A stretch of DNA of 64,000 nt from positions 1,140,889 to 1,204,888 of the forward strand of contig NZ_QXHD01000004.1 of the NCBI RefSeq assembly GCF_011009555.1. The letters run 5' to 3'. Each line of letters starts with the position of its first letter. Positions within the stretch are counted from its first letter, which is position 1. Shown piece after piece: positions 54,724 through 64,000 of this stretch. A program made the position numbers and the translations under genes. The DNA comes from Adonisia turfae CCMR0081. Its GTDB lineage: Bacteria > Cyanobacteriota > Cyanobacteriia > Phormidesmidales > Phormidesmidaceae. The notes under the pieces were generated by a model. It ran no database searches. It saw only the letters and a program-made list of their open reading frames with translations, and was not told where the DNA came from.

Positions 54724-57700
54724 ATGCATAATACTAGTAAAGAACAAATTCTTAAACAAAAATCGGATCTTTCGCCGACTAAACTAGCCCTGCTTGAAAG
54801 ACGGTTGCGGGGCAAGAATCTGTCTGGTGATGAAAACAAGTTAACGACTGATGAGCTTTCTCAAATTACAGTTGATCCTAGTCAGCGTTATCAACCGTTT
54901 CCTTTGACAGATGTTCAACAAGCTTACTGGATTGGACGTAATAGTGCCTTTGAATTGGGGAACGTATCCACCCATGGATATCTGGAAGTAGATACTATTG
55001 ATTTAGATTTAAATCGCTTCGAAAATGCCTGGCAGAAAATAGTTGAGCGGCATGGGATGCTACGCACTATTATTCTTCCCAATGGACAGCAGCAAATTTT
55101 AGAACGAGTCCCCCCTTATAAAATAAAAGTTTTAGATTTGAGGACCCATAGTCCTGAGCAAGTTGAGACTCAATTACTAAACCTTCGGGAACAATTATCT
55201 CATCAAGTATTATCTGTAGATCAGTATCCCCTGTTTGAAGTTCAGGCTGCTCGCCTGGACGGCAATCGGATAAGGCTCTATCTTAGCTTCGAAATCTTGA
55301 TTGGCGATGGGCGAAGTTGGACAATTGTTAGTCGCGAGTTAGCCCAACTGATGCAAACGCCAGAATATCCTTTACCCCCCTTAGAACTCTCATTTCGAGA
55401 CTATGTACTAAAGAAAATTTCCCTGAAAAGTTCAGAATCCTATAGTCGCTCGCTAACATATTGGCAGGATCGTCTTCTTACTTTACCACCCTCCCCTGAG
55501 CTACCGATAGCTAAACAACCTGCCCAAATTAAACATCCCCAATTTGCACGCCGCAGTGGTCATTTAGACAATGATGCTTGGAATCACCTCAAGCAGCGGG
55601 CTAAAAGCATTGGCCTGACCCCTTCGGGATTATTGCTATCTGCCTTTGCTGAAGTTCTGACAGTTTGGAGTAAAAATCCCAAATTTACGATTAACTTAAC
55701 CCTGTTTAATCGTCTGCCACTACATCCTCAAGTCAATCAGATCGTAGGCGACTTCACGTCATTGACACTATTAGCCATCGATAATTCTGGACAAGATTCT
55801 TTTACAAACCGGGCAAGGCGCATTCAAAAACAGCTTTGGCAAGATCTGGACCATAAAGACGTAGGAGGCGTCTACGTCTTACGGGAACTGGCCCACATGC
55901 AGAAAAATTCGTCAAAGGCTTTCATGCCAGTTGTTTTCACTAGTGCGCTAATTAGTGAACGGGTAACAAATGATGCAACCAAAGCAAAAGCGTTGACAAT
56001 GGGTTGGTTAGGGGAGCACGTTTACAATATAACCCAAACTGCTCAGGTTTATTTAGATCATCAAATTGCCGAACTTGACGAAGGATTATTCTATATCTGG
56101 GATGCCGTTGAAGAGGTTTTTCCTCCGGCACTACTAGATGAAATGTTCTCTTCTTATAATCTATTTCTTCAACAATTGGCTGTTTCTGAGGATCTTTGGA
56201 AAGTCCCTATTCGTAATCTTTCCAAATCTGCTCAACAGCAGGCTATTATCAATGCAACTAATGTTTCTTTTTCGAAAAATGTTTTATTACATACATTGTT
56301 TTTTGAAAAAGCTGAAACGTTTCCAAATCATACTGCTATCGCCACATCCCAACGTATACTTACATATCAAGAGGTAAGTGAGCGAGCTGCTTACATCGCT
56401 CAATACTTATATCAACAAGGTGTTCAGCCCAACCAACTGGTTGCCATTGTTATGGAGAAGGGCTGGGAACAGGTGGTTGCAGCTTTGGGTATCCTGGCAT
56501 CTGGTGCAGCATACGTGCCAATTGATCCCAAGCTGCCAACTGAGCGCCAGCATTATCTTTTAAAGGAAACCAAAGTTCAATGGGTATTAACTCAATCGCG
56601 ACTCGATAATACTCTAAACTGGCCTGAAACGGTCAAACGTCTCTCCATAGACGATAGCTTGCCTCAAGTTGCCAGCAAAGTGCAGTGTGTACAAAGCACA
56701 TCCGACCTGGCATATGTTATTTACACCTCTGGCTCCACTGGCTTACCCAAAGGCGTCATGATTGATCATCAGGGTGCTGTTAATACCATCCTCGATATTA
56801 ATCAACGCTTTAAGATCACCTCTTCTGATCGTATATTTGCACTTTCATCCCTAAGTTTTGACTTATCCGTATTTGACATCTTTGGAACGCTAGCCGCTGG
56901 TGGAACCATTGTTATTCCTGATCCTGATGAGATAAAGAATCCAGCTCATTGGACAGAATTGATGGTCCAACAGCAAGTGACCGTTTGGAATTCAGTTCCA
57001 GCCTTGATGCAAATGTTAGTAGAATATTCAGTCGGGTTTACATCACTGTTTCCACAATCTTTGCGATTGGCTCTAATGAGTGGTGATTGGATTCCTCTGT
57101 CTTTACCAGACCAGATTCGGTCACTATGTCAGAATATCAAGCTAGTCAGCTTAGGTGGAGCAACAGAAGCTTCAATTTGGTCTATTTTTTACCCTATCGA
57201 TCAAGTTGATCCAAACTGGAAGAGCATTCCCTATGGTCGTCCCATGGCCAATCAAAAAATTTATGTCCTAAATGAAACGCTAGAAGCTTGCCCAACTTGG
57301 GTTACAGGACAACTTTACATTGGTGGCATTGGCATAGCAAAAGGATATTGGCAGGATGACAATAAAACAAAAGCAAGCTTTATCACCCATCCTCAAACTC
57401 AGGAAAAATTGTATAAAACAGGTGATTTAGGGCGCTGTTTGCCTGACGGCACTATTGAATTTCTTGGGCGAGAAGATTTTCAAGTCAAAATTAATGGTCA
57501 TCGAATTGAACTCGGTGAAATTGAATCTGTACTCAGTTCACATCCAGCGATTGAAACAGCGCTTGTTTTAGCTAAAGATGTCGATGAAAAGAGCAAGCAA
57601 TTAATTGCCTATATCATTTGCCAAGAAGAGAACGCGCCATTAAAAAATCAGCGCAGATTATTTGTTGATTTAATACAGGAATTTTTACGTAAAAAACTGC

Positions 57701-58140
57701 CAGAATATATGGTTCCTCCAGCGTTTTGTCTTTTAGATAAGTTTCCATTAACTCCGAATGGAAAGATTGATCGAAAAGCACTCCCGGCGGCAGATATTGT
57801 ACCCACATCAAAAGCGAAGAGTGTTTCACCGACTACTGAGACAGAGCATACTTTAGCCGACATTCTGAAGCAGGTTCTACAAATAGAAAAGGTTGGTATT
57901 TATGATAATTTCTTTGATCTCGGAGGAAATTCAATCCAAATTGTTCAAATTCATAATAAAATCAAGGAGATTTTCAAAAAAGATATTCCCATTACTGAAA
58001 TATTTAGGCATCCAACGATTAATGATTTGGATAAGTATTTTAGTGAGAACACTAGCAATTTTCGGTCAAATTATAAACAGCTAAGTCGTGCCGAGAGTCG
58101 CAAAGAAAAGCTTAAGAAACGACGGCGACGGGTTCTGTAA
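54724..58140 (+). CDS. NRPS: docking-Cy-A-T, cysteine thiazoline module
   Basis: 1138 residues. An N-terminal docking-like helix segment (SPTKLALLERRLRGKNL) precedes a Cy domain (PFPLTDVQQAYWIGR). Its active-site motif reads EILIGDGRS, that is ExxxxDxxS rather than DxxxxDxxS. A domain: YVIYTSGSTGLPKG (~664), FDLSVFDIFG (~713), WNSVPALMQML, LMSGDWIPLSL, GGATEASIWSI. Specificity positions read D-L-F-N-L-S-L-I-W-K, essentially the known cysteine code. T domain DLGGNSIQIV (~1064). The C-terminus is a highly basic tail (RKEKLKKRRRR), probably a docking segment for the next PKS. Predicted to add cysteine to the ketide from 48736 and close the second thiazoline. Confidence 0.9.
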   Translation: MHNTSKEQILKQKSDLSPTKLALLERRLRGKNLSGDENKLTTDELSQITVDPSQRYQPFPLTDVQQAYWIGRNSAFELGNVSTHGYLEVDTIDLDLNRFENAWQKIVERHGMLRTIILPNGQQQILERVPPYKIKVLDLRTHSPEQVETQLLNLREQLSHQVLSVDQYPLFEVQAARLDGNRIRLYLSFEILIGDGRSWTIVSRELAQLMQTPEYPLPPLELSFRDYVLKKISLKSSESYSRSLTYWQDRLLTLPPSPELPIAKQPAQIKHPQFARRSGHLDNDAWNHLKQRAKSIGLTPSGLLLSAFAEVLTVWSKNPKFTINLTLFNRLPLHPQVNQIVGDFTSLTLLAIDNSGQDSFTNRARRIQKQLWQDLDHKDVGGVYVLRELAHMQKNSSKAFMPVVFTSALISERVTNDATKAKALTMGWLGEHVYNITQTAQVYLDHQIAELDEGLFYIWDAVEEVFPPALLDEMFSSYNLFLQQLAVSEDLWKVPIRNLSKSAQQQAIINATNVSFSKNVLLHTLFFEKAETFPNHTAIATSQRILTYQEVSERAAYIAQYLYQQGVQPNQLVAIVMEKGWEQVVAALGILASGAAYVPIDPKLPTERQHYLLKETKVQWVLTQSRLDNTLNWPETVKRLSIDDSLPQVASKVQCVQSTSDLAYVIYTSGSTGLPKGVMIDHQGAVNTILDINQRFKITSSDRIFALSSLSFDLSVFDIFGTLAAGGTIVIPDPDEIKNPAHWTELMVQQQVTVWNSVPALMQMLVEYSVGFTSLFPQSLRLALMSGDWIPLSLPDQIRSLCQNIKLVSLGGATEASIWSIFYPIDQVDPNWKSIPYGRPMANQKIYVLNETLEACPTWVTGQLYIGGIGIAKGYWQDDNKTKASFITHPQTQEKLYKTGDLGRCLPDGTIEFLGREDFQVKINGHRIELGEIESVLSSHPAIETALVLAKDVDEKSKQLIAYIICQEENAPLKNQRRLFVDLIQEFLRKKLPEYMVPPAFCLLDKFPLTPNGKIDRKALPAADIVPTSKAKSVSPTTETEHTLADILKQVLQIEKVGIYDNFFDLGGNSIQIVQIHNKIKEIFKKDIPITEIFRHPTINDLDKYFSENTSNFRSNYKQLSRAESRKEKLKKRRRRVL

Positions 58141-58194
58141 GTCCCCCCTACTGCTTAAAGAAGACTGAGTACATGAAATGAAGCGAGACAAATT

Positions 58195-61100
58195 ATGGTT
58201 GAAACTAGTGCAGATAGAGAGGCCTTAGAAACTATTGCCATCATTGGCATGTCCTGTCGTTTTCCAGGAGCTGATAGTCCTAAACAGTTTTGGCAAAATC
58301 TATCTGATGGGATAGAGTCGATTTATTTTTTCTCAGACCAAGAACATAATCATTTAGGCAAGAACCAGGCTTGGGTGAATGAGCCAAATTACGTGAAGGC
58401 AGATCCTTGTCTCGAAGATATTGAATGGTTTGATGCTTCATTTTTTAACTTAAATGCCAGGCAAGCTGAATTAACCAGCCCAGAGCATCGCATTTTTTTA
58501 GAATGCGCTTGGGAAGCACTTGAACATGGGGGTTATACTACTCAGCATTATGACGGTAGTGTTGGTGTATACGCTGGTAGCAATATAAGTCACTATTTGA
58601 AATTCACAGGTCAAGAGGGTTTGTTGCAGCCAACCATGAGTGGGGTAGAGGCTTCATTTGGTAATGACCTGAATTATATGTCAACGCTAGTTTCTTACCA
58701 TCTCAATCTCAAAGGCCCCAGCATGATGGTTCAAACGGCGTGTTCGAGTGCTCTGGTGGCTATTCATATGGCAGGGCAAAGTCTCCTCAATGGCGAGTGT
58801 GATATGGCGTTAGCGGGGGCAATAAATCTGAGGGGACCCCAGAAAACAGGCTACTTTTATCAAGAAGGGGGGATTCTTTCCCCTGACGGGCACTGTCGGG
58901 CTTTTGATGCCAAAGCACAGGGTACTGTTCCCGGCAGTGGGGCAGGTGTTGTACTTCTCAAGCGTTTTTCTGATGCCCTAGAGGACGGTGATCATATCCA
59001 CGCGGTGATCAGAGGCTCAGCTATTAACAATGATGGTGCTAGTAAAGTAGGATACTCAGCCCCAAGTGTTGATGGTCAAGCCGTTGTGATAGCTGATGCA
59101 TTAGCGATCGCCGAAATTGATCCTAAAACTGTGACGTACATAGAGGCCCATGGAACTGGAACAGTCTTGGGGGATCCCATTGAGGTTGCTGCTCTCACAG
59201 ATGTCTTTCGAGTAAGCACGGATCAAAAAGGATTTTGTGCCATTGGCTCGGTTAAGAGTAATGTTGGGCATTTAGGGGTTGCAGCAGGTATGCCTGGTCT
59301 GATTAAGGTAGCATTAGCCCTTGAAAATCAGACTATTCCGCCCAGTTTAAACTTTGAGCAGCCCAACCCTAAGATTGACTTTGCTAATAGCCCATTTTAT
59401 GTCAACCACACCCTCTCAGAGTGGCATGCTAATGGGACACCCCGAAGAGCTGGCGTGAGTTCCTTGGGCGTTGGTGGTACCAATGCACATATTGTTCTTG
59501 AAGAAGCACCATCACGACAACCGTCAGGTTCTTCTCGTCCCTGGCAGTTGATGGTAATATCTGCTAAAACGCAATCTGCACTGGATAAATCAACAGCTAA
59601 TCTAGCGAATTATTTGAGCCAGCATCCTGATGTGAACTTAGCGGATGTTGCCTACACCCTGAGCATTGGTCGTCAAGCATTCGAGCACCGCAGAATCTTA
59701 ATTTGTCAGCACCTAGATCAGGCTCAGAAACAGTTTGAATCGCTAGATCCTGAGTATGACTTGACGCAGCATCAAACGCCTCATAAGCGGCCCATAATTT
59801 TTATGTTCTCGGGACAAGGGGCTCAATATATCAATATGGCCCGTGAACTCTATCAACAAGAGTCCATCTTCCAAGAACATGTGGATACCTGTGCCACATA
59901 TCTTTATCCTCTTCTGGGGCTTGACCTGCGCCATATCCTTTACCCCGATCTGGAACATGCGGAGACAGCAGCTCAAAAAATAACCCAAACAGCAATCGCT
60001 CAACCAGCACTGTTTGTTATTGAATATGCACTTGCAAAGCTTTGGATGGCTTGGGGAATCCGGCCAGCGGCCATGATTGGTCATAGCATAGGTGAATACG
60101 TTGCAGCAACGCTAGCAGGGGTATTTTCGTTGGAAGCCGCTCTGGCCATTGTGGCAAAGCGAGGGCAGTTAATGCAGGAACTTCCCCCTGGACAGATGCT
60201 AGCTATTCCACTTCCCGAGAATGATGTTATACCCCTCCTGGGAGAAGACTTAGCATTGGCCGTTGTTAATGGGCCGTCGACGTGCGTGGTATCGGGTAAA
60301 ACAGAAGCCATCTCAGCTTTACAGGCTCAGTTAACATCTCAAGGCGTGAATTGTCGTCCCCTGCACACGTCCCATGGATTCCACTCGCCGATGATGGATC
60401 CTATCTTGGATAGCTTTAAGGAACAGGTTCAGAAGTTTAAGCTTCAATCACCTACAATCTCTTATATTTCAAATGTTACAGGCGATTGGATAACGGACGA
60501 AGCAGCTACTGATCCTAATTATTGGGCCTCTCACTTGAGACAAACTGTCCGGTTTAGTGATGGTTTAGACGTAATATTGCAAGAATCTGCCCATGTTTTC
60601 CTTGAAGTTGGCCCTGGGCGAACCTTAAGTACTCTGCTGAAACAGCATTCAGCTAAACGCTCTGAGCAAGTTGTTCTGACATCATTACACCATCCCAAGG
60701 AAACCCAATCTGATATCGGTTTTATATTAAATGCAGTGGGCCGATTGTGGTTGGCTGGTATTCAAATAGACTGGCATGGTTTTTATGCCCATGAACATCG
60801 TCACCGTTTGCCTTTACCAACCTATCCCTTTGAGCGTCAACGGTATTGGTTGGGGGCAACAGATACCTCCAGTTCTCCATTAAACCCTGACTTATCGACG
60901 CAGTCCCTGTGGCAATCGCTTCTAAAAGCAGGAGAACAACAGGCAAAAATTGGAGGAGCTGCCCTGGATGAGGCAACATACTCCAAAAATATAGTATGGA
61001 TTGACCGCTTATGTCTTGCCTACATCAATTCAACCTTGAGGCAGCTAGGCACGTTTGATCGTTTAGAAACTGAGCATAATTTAGAGGATCTATGCAAACA

Positions 61101-64000
61101 TTGTCAGATTCTGCCTCGCTACCATCAGCTAGTTAAAAGTTGGTTAAAGGCTTTAGTAAGAGTAGGACAGTTACAGCAAGAGGGAAGTTCCTTTAAGCAG
61201 TCACCTTCCTCGCCAGACGATAACAATTCTACTGATGGAGCTATTGAAACACTGCTTAAGACAGCTCAAGAATGCTGGATAGAGACACCACAGATGGTGG
61301 ATTTTGTGCAGCTCTTTGGTGAAAATTTAGTCCACATCTTGGTAGGTGATCAGGAACCGCTAGAACTATTTAATCGTTTGATCTATCACAATCAAGATGT
61401 AAAAGCTACACAGAAGTCTCCCTGGGAAGATTACTACAGGAATATTATGCGATCAATTTTGGAGAAATTGACGCAGGCCCTACCATCAGACACGACCCTA
61501 AAGATTTTAGAAATTGGGGCAGGAACGGGTATTGCCACATCAGTATTGCTACCAGTGCTGCCCCATGAGCGGACTCAATATACTTTCACCGATATTGGGG
61601 GTGCGTTCTTGACACAGGCACAACAAAAATTTGCTGATTATCCGTTTATTCAGTATCAATTGCTTGATATTGAACAGTCTCCCAAGACTCAAGGGTTTCC
61701 ATTGCATGAGTTCGATATCGTGATTGCCGCTAACGTCCTGCATGCTACTCAAAATATTGGTGAGACGCTGGGAAATGTGCGTTCTTTGGTAGCTCCAGGT
61801 GGATTCCTTTTACTGTGGGAGATCACTCAACCACAACTGAACTTTGAGGTAACTTGGGGGCTGTTAATGAAGCCCTTTAAAGATCAGAAAAGCGATCGCA
61901 CATTGGGCAATCCATTTCTATCCAGTCAGGAATGGCAGCAAGCACTCAAAAATAACGCCTTTACTGATGTGGCCGTTTTCCCTAAGGATAGTGCATTTGG
62001 TCACAGTATTATTCTGGCAAAAGCAACTAAAACAACAGCACCATCCCTCCCATCGGCCCTTGCTACAGACAACAATCAGCTTGGTAGTCAGTCACCTAAG
62101 CAAAACCTAGAACAAAAGCCTGATGTGGCTGACTGGTTCTATCTACCTCAATGGAAGCGTTCCTTACCGCCATTTTCACTACAATCAACGTCGTACACTG
62201 ATCATTCTGATTGTTGGTTAGTCTTCATTAACGAAGCTGTAGGCATGTCTATTGCTGAGCAATTACAACAACAGAAACAAACTGTCATTACGGTTCAGAT
62301 TTCAGAGATATTTGGTCATCAACAAAAAGCTTTATCGGATGGTTCAGTTCGGCATAGCTACACACTTAATCCAGAGCAAAAAAGCGATTATTCCCAACTT
62401 TTTGAATCGCTACAGGAGAAAGGAATTGTCCCTAATCATATTGTCCATGGTTGGACAATTACATCCCTAAGTCAACCCCATTCGAGTCCTGATCAATTTG
62501 ATCAGATTCAATCCCAGGGATTTTATAGTTTGCTTTTCCTGGTTCAAACCCTTGGCAAACAAAATTGGAGCCAGGAATTGCAATTGACAGTCCTGTCCAA
62601 TAATATGCAGTCTGTCACAGAAGAGGAATCGATATATTATCCAGAAAAAACAACAATACTTGGCTTACTAAAAGTCATCCCCCAGGAATATGATTACATC
62701 CGTTGTCGTAGCATTGACATTAGTCTTACTACGACTAGTAACTGGCAATCAAAAAAGTTAATTCATCAGCTCTGTGCTGAAATCCTTGCACCTCCAGCTG
62801 AGCTAATAGTTGCTTATCGAGGTCTGCAACGATGGGTTCAGACGGTTGAACCGATAACCTTAAAAGCACGACCTACTGAAGAATTACCGCTAAAACAATC
62901 AGGCGTTTACCTAATTGTTGGTGGGCTTGGCAGCCTAGGACTAATACTGGCAGAATACCTGGCCCGTACGGTTCAGGCAAAATTAATTTTGACAGGGCGT
63001 TCGTCATTTCCCAATAGAGAACAGTGGTCAGCATGGCTCTCTTCCCATGAGGAATCTGATAAGATTAGCTGCCAGATTCGAAAAATACAGGAATTTGAGT
63101 CTTTAGGAGCAGAAATTCTAATCCTGCAGGCAGATATTTCTAATTTCGAACAAATGCAGGCTGCTTTAAGTCAAACGGAGCAGAAGTTTGGCGCACTTAA
63201 TGGGGTGATTCATGCTGTTGTATTAGGTGCAGCCCAGCTCTTTAAGCCGATTCAAGATATTACTCCGGCAGACTGTAAGCTACAGTTTCAAGGCAAGATA
63301 GATGGGCTATTTATATTACAAGAGCTCCTGGGCTCTAAATCCCTTGATTTTTGTCTGCTAATTTCTTCATTAGCCTCACTTTTCGGTGGACTTGGCCATG
63401 CGGCCTACGCTGCGGCTAATCTTTTTATGGATGCCTTTGCACATCAGCATAATCAAGCGTTCCCTACGCCTTGGCTCAGTGTCAATTGGGATGGGCGAAA
63501 ACCTGTTTTACCAGAAAGTAAAGCTATACCATTGGTTGAAACAAGTTCAGAGCAGACGATTCTTCCTGAAGAAGACATAAAGATTTTCCAGCATGTTTTA
63601 GCCTGGAGTCAACTTAATCAGATTATTGTCTCAACGAGGGAGCTACAACCTAGAGTTGATTATTGGACAAGATGGGAGTCGCTACGAGAAGAAGCAAATC
63701 TCATCAAAGGAAATAATGATCAATCACATCATGCAAGACCTGAACTAGAAAATGCTTATGTCCCTCCCAGACATGCGACGGAAAAGATGCTCGCAGATAT
63801 ATGGCAAACAATTATTGGCATTGACCTGGTAGGTATTCATGATAACTACTTTGAGTTGGGCGGAGACTCTTTAATCTCAATTCAGGTGATGGCTCAAATT
63901 CGTGAAACATTTCAAGTAGATTTACCATCGAGCAGTCTATTTGAATCCCCTACAGTTGCTGGCATGGCAAACCATATTAATAACATTCAGACGGCTAAGC
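58195..64000 (+). CDS. Type I PKS: KS-AT-C-methyltransferase-KR-ACP (second PKS module; runs off right edge)
   Basis: Begins ATG 58195 (MVETSADREALETIAIIGMS) and stays open for 1935 codons to the window edge. KS with Cys in VQTACSSALVAI (~180), EAHGTGTVLGD (~316) and SNVGHLGVAAG (~354). The usual DPQHR is SPEHR here. AT from ~537 (SGQGAQY; GHSIGEYVA ~628) with TSHGFHSPMMD (~725), where malonyl ATs have HAFH. C-MT with ILEIGAGTGIATS (~1105). KR with VGGLGSLGL (~1572), SSLASLFGG and AAYAAANLFMD, a complete Ser-Tyr-Asn set. ACP LGGDSLISI (~1888). What follows the ACP (another Cy module or the releasing thioesterase) lies outside the window. Expected product: a second methylated, reduced ketide. 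Confidence 0.9.
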   Translation, partial: MVETSADREALETIAIIGMSCRFPGADSPKQFWQNLSDGIESIYFFSDQEHNHLGKNQAWVNEPNYVKADPCLEDIEWFDASFFNLNARQAELTSPEHRIFLECAWEALEHGGYTTQHYDGSVGVYAGSNISHYLKFTGQEGLLQPTMSGVEASFGNDLNYMSTLVSYHLNLKGPSMMVQTACSSALVAIHMAGQSLLNGECDMALAGAINLRGPQKTGYFYQEGGILSPDGHCRAFDAKAQGTVPGSGAGVVLLKRFSDALEDGDHIHAVIRGSAINNDGASKVGYSAPSVDGQAVVIADALAIAEIDPKTVTYIEAHGTGTVLGDPIEVAALTDVFRVSTDQKGFCAIGSVKSNVGHLGVAAGMPGLIKVALALENQTIPPSLNFEQPNPKIDFANSPFYVNHTLSEWHANGTPRRAGVSSLGVGGTNAHIVLEEAPSRQPSGSSRPWQLMVISAKTQSALDKSTANLANYLSQHPDVNLADVAYTLSIGRQAFEHRRILICQHLDQAQKQFESLDPEYDLTQHQTPHKRPIIFMFSGQGAQYINMARELYQQESIFQEHVDTCATYLYPLLGLDLRHILYPDLEHAETAAQKITQTAIAQPALFVIEYALAKLWMAWGIRPAAMIGHSIGEYVAATLAGVFSLEAALAIVAKRGQLMQELPPGQMLAIPLPENDVIPLLGEDLALAVVNGPSTCVVSGKTEAISALQAQLTSQGVNCRPLHTSHGFHSPMMDPILDSFKEQVQKFKLQSPTISYISNVTGDWITDEAATDPNYWASHLRQTVRFSDGLDVILQESAHVFLEVGPGRTLSTLLKQHSAKRSEQVVLTSLHHPKETQSDIGFILNAVGRLWLAGIQIDWHGFYAHEHRHRLPLPTYPFERQRYWLGATDTSSSPLNPDLSTQSLWQSLLKAGEQQAKIGGAALDEATYSKNIVWIDRLCLAYINSTLRQLGTFDRLETEHNLEDLCKHCQILPRYHQLVKSWLKALVRVGQLQQEGSSFKQSPSSPDDNNSTDGAIETLLKTAQECWIETPQMVDFVQLFGENLVHILVGDQEPLELFNRLIYHNQDVKATQKSPWEDYYRNIMRSILEKLTQALPSDTTLKILEIGAGTGIATSVLLPVLPHERTQYTFTDIGGAFLTQAQQKFADYPFIQYQLLDIEQSPKTQGFPLHEFDIVIAANVLHATQNIGETLGNVRSLVAPGGFLLLWEITQPQLNFEVTWGLLMKPFKDQKSDRTLGNPFLSSQEWQQALKNNAFTDVAVFPKDSAFGHSIILAKATKTTAPSLPSALATDNNQLGSQSPKQNLEQKPDVADWFYLPQWKRSLPPFSLQSTSYTDHSDCWLVFINEAVGMSIAEQLQQQKQTVITVQISEIFGHQQKALSDGSVRHSYTLNPEQKSDYSQLFESLQEKGIVPNHIVHGWTITSLSQPHSSPDQFDQIQSQGFYSLLFLVQTLGKQNWSQELQLTVLSNNMQSVTEEESIYYPEKTTILGLLKVIPQEYDYIRCRSIDISLTTTSNWQSKKLIHQLCAEILAPPAELIVAYRGLQRWVQTVEPITLKARPTEELPLKQSGVYLIVGGLGSLGLILAEYLARTVQAKLILTGRSSFPNREQWSAWLSSHEESDKISCQIRKIQEFESLGAEILILQADISNFEQMQAALSQTEQKFGALNGVIHAVVLGAAQLFKPIQDITPADCKLQFQGKIDGLFILQELLGSKSLDFCLLISSLASLFGGLGHAAYAAANLFMDAFAHQHNQAFPTPWLSVNWDGRKPVLPESKAIPLVETSSEQTILPEEDIKIFQHVLAWSQLNQIIVSTRELQPRVDYWTRWESLREEANLIKGNNDQSHHARPELENAYVPPRHATEKMLADIWQTIIGIDLVGIHDNYFELGGDSLISIQVMAQIRETFQVDLPSSSLFESPTVAGMANHINNIQTAK

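Noticed and set aside
1-64000. CRISPR arrays, tRNA or rRNA genes, riboswitches
   Set aside because: I looked for regularly spaced repeats, tRNA-like cloverleaf sequences and known riboswitch cores and saw none.

Overview
The window looks like cyanobacterial DNA. Nine copies of the HIP1 octamer GCGATCGC are visible (for example at 2842, 6208, 25785, 39585, 43681, 52801, 59104 and 61892), and the gene set (TIGR03118/RTX protein, PEP-CTERM-like domain, cyanobacterial-style PchR regulators, TubC-docked NRPS/PKS proteins) fits that phylum. I cannot fix the genus. The dominant content, about 2-64 kb, is a hybrid NRPS-PKS gene cluster for a salicylate-primed, thiazoline-type metallophore of the pyochelin/yersiniabactin/micacocidin class, with its uptake and regulation genes. 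It runs off the right edge.

Layout. 1-2.1 kb: tail of an APH-like kinase, a truncated GlxA/AraC regulator, a frame-disrupted IS1-family element and a possible Tn3-like transposase scrap. 2.2-6.3 kb (minus): two YbtP/YbtQ (IrtA/IrtB)-like ABC half-transporters with an isoprenylcysteine-methyltransferase-like membrane protein between them. 6.7-10 kb (minus): a FyuA-like TonB-dependent receptor and a PchR-like AraC regulator. 10.3-12.8 kb: a TIGR03118 + RTX protein. 13.1-19.9 kb: TauE/SafE permease, KASIII-carrier fusion, extracellular-type alpha/beta hydrolase, Sfp-type PPTase, type II thioesterase. 20-32 kb (minus): a half-Cy + A protein, an acyl-CoA dehydrogenase/ACP/3-hydroxyacyl-CoA dehydrogenase trio of the FkbI/FkbJ/FkbK type, salicylate synthase, a benzoate-CoA-ligase-like aryl ligase, a FOXRED2-like flavoprotein, a YciI-like protein and a free-standing aryl carrier. 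34 kb: a second PchR-like regulator. 37.4-64 kb (plus): the assembly line Cy-A(MT)-T, C-A-T-C-A-T, KS-AT-MT-KR-ACP, Cy-A-T, KS-AT-MT-KR-ACP.

How it works together (inference): salicylate is made, activated and loaded on the aryl carrier. It is then condensed with a cyclised, C-methylated cysteine-type residue, two further amino acids, a methylated ketide, a second cysteine (thiazoline) and another methylated ketide. The FkbI/J/K-like trio suggests an unusual ACP-bound extender unit or precursor. The metal complex would return through the TonB receptor and the ABC pair.

The most striking regulatory feature is a promoter/operator cassette present three times, upstream of the ABC operon, the TonB receptor and the RTX protein. 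Each copy has two AATACC half-sites exactly 21 bp apart that abut a TTGGAG -35 box, followed 16 bp later by a -10 box. Each copy is still attached to the 3' end of a pchR-like gene: once an intact gene, twice a decayed fragment. This suggests the regulon grew by copying regulator tail plus promoter as one unit.
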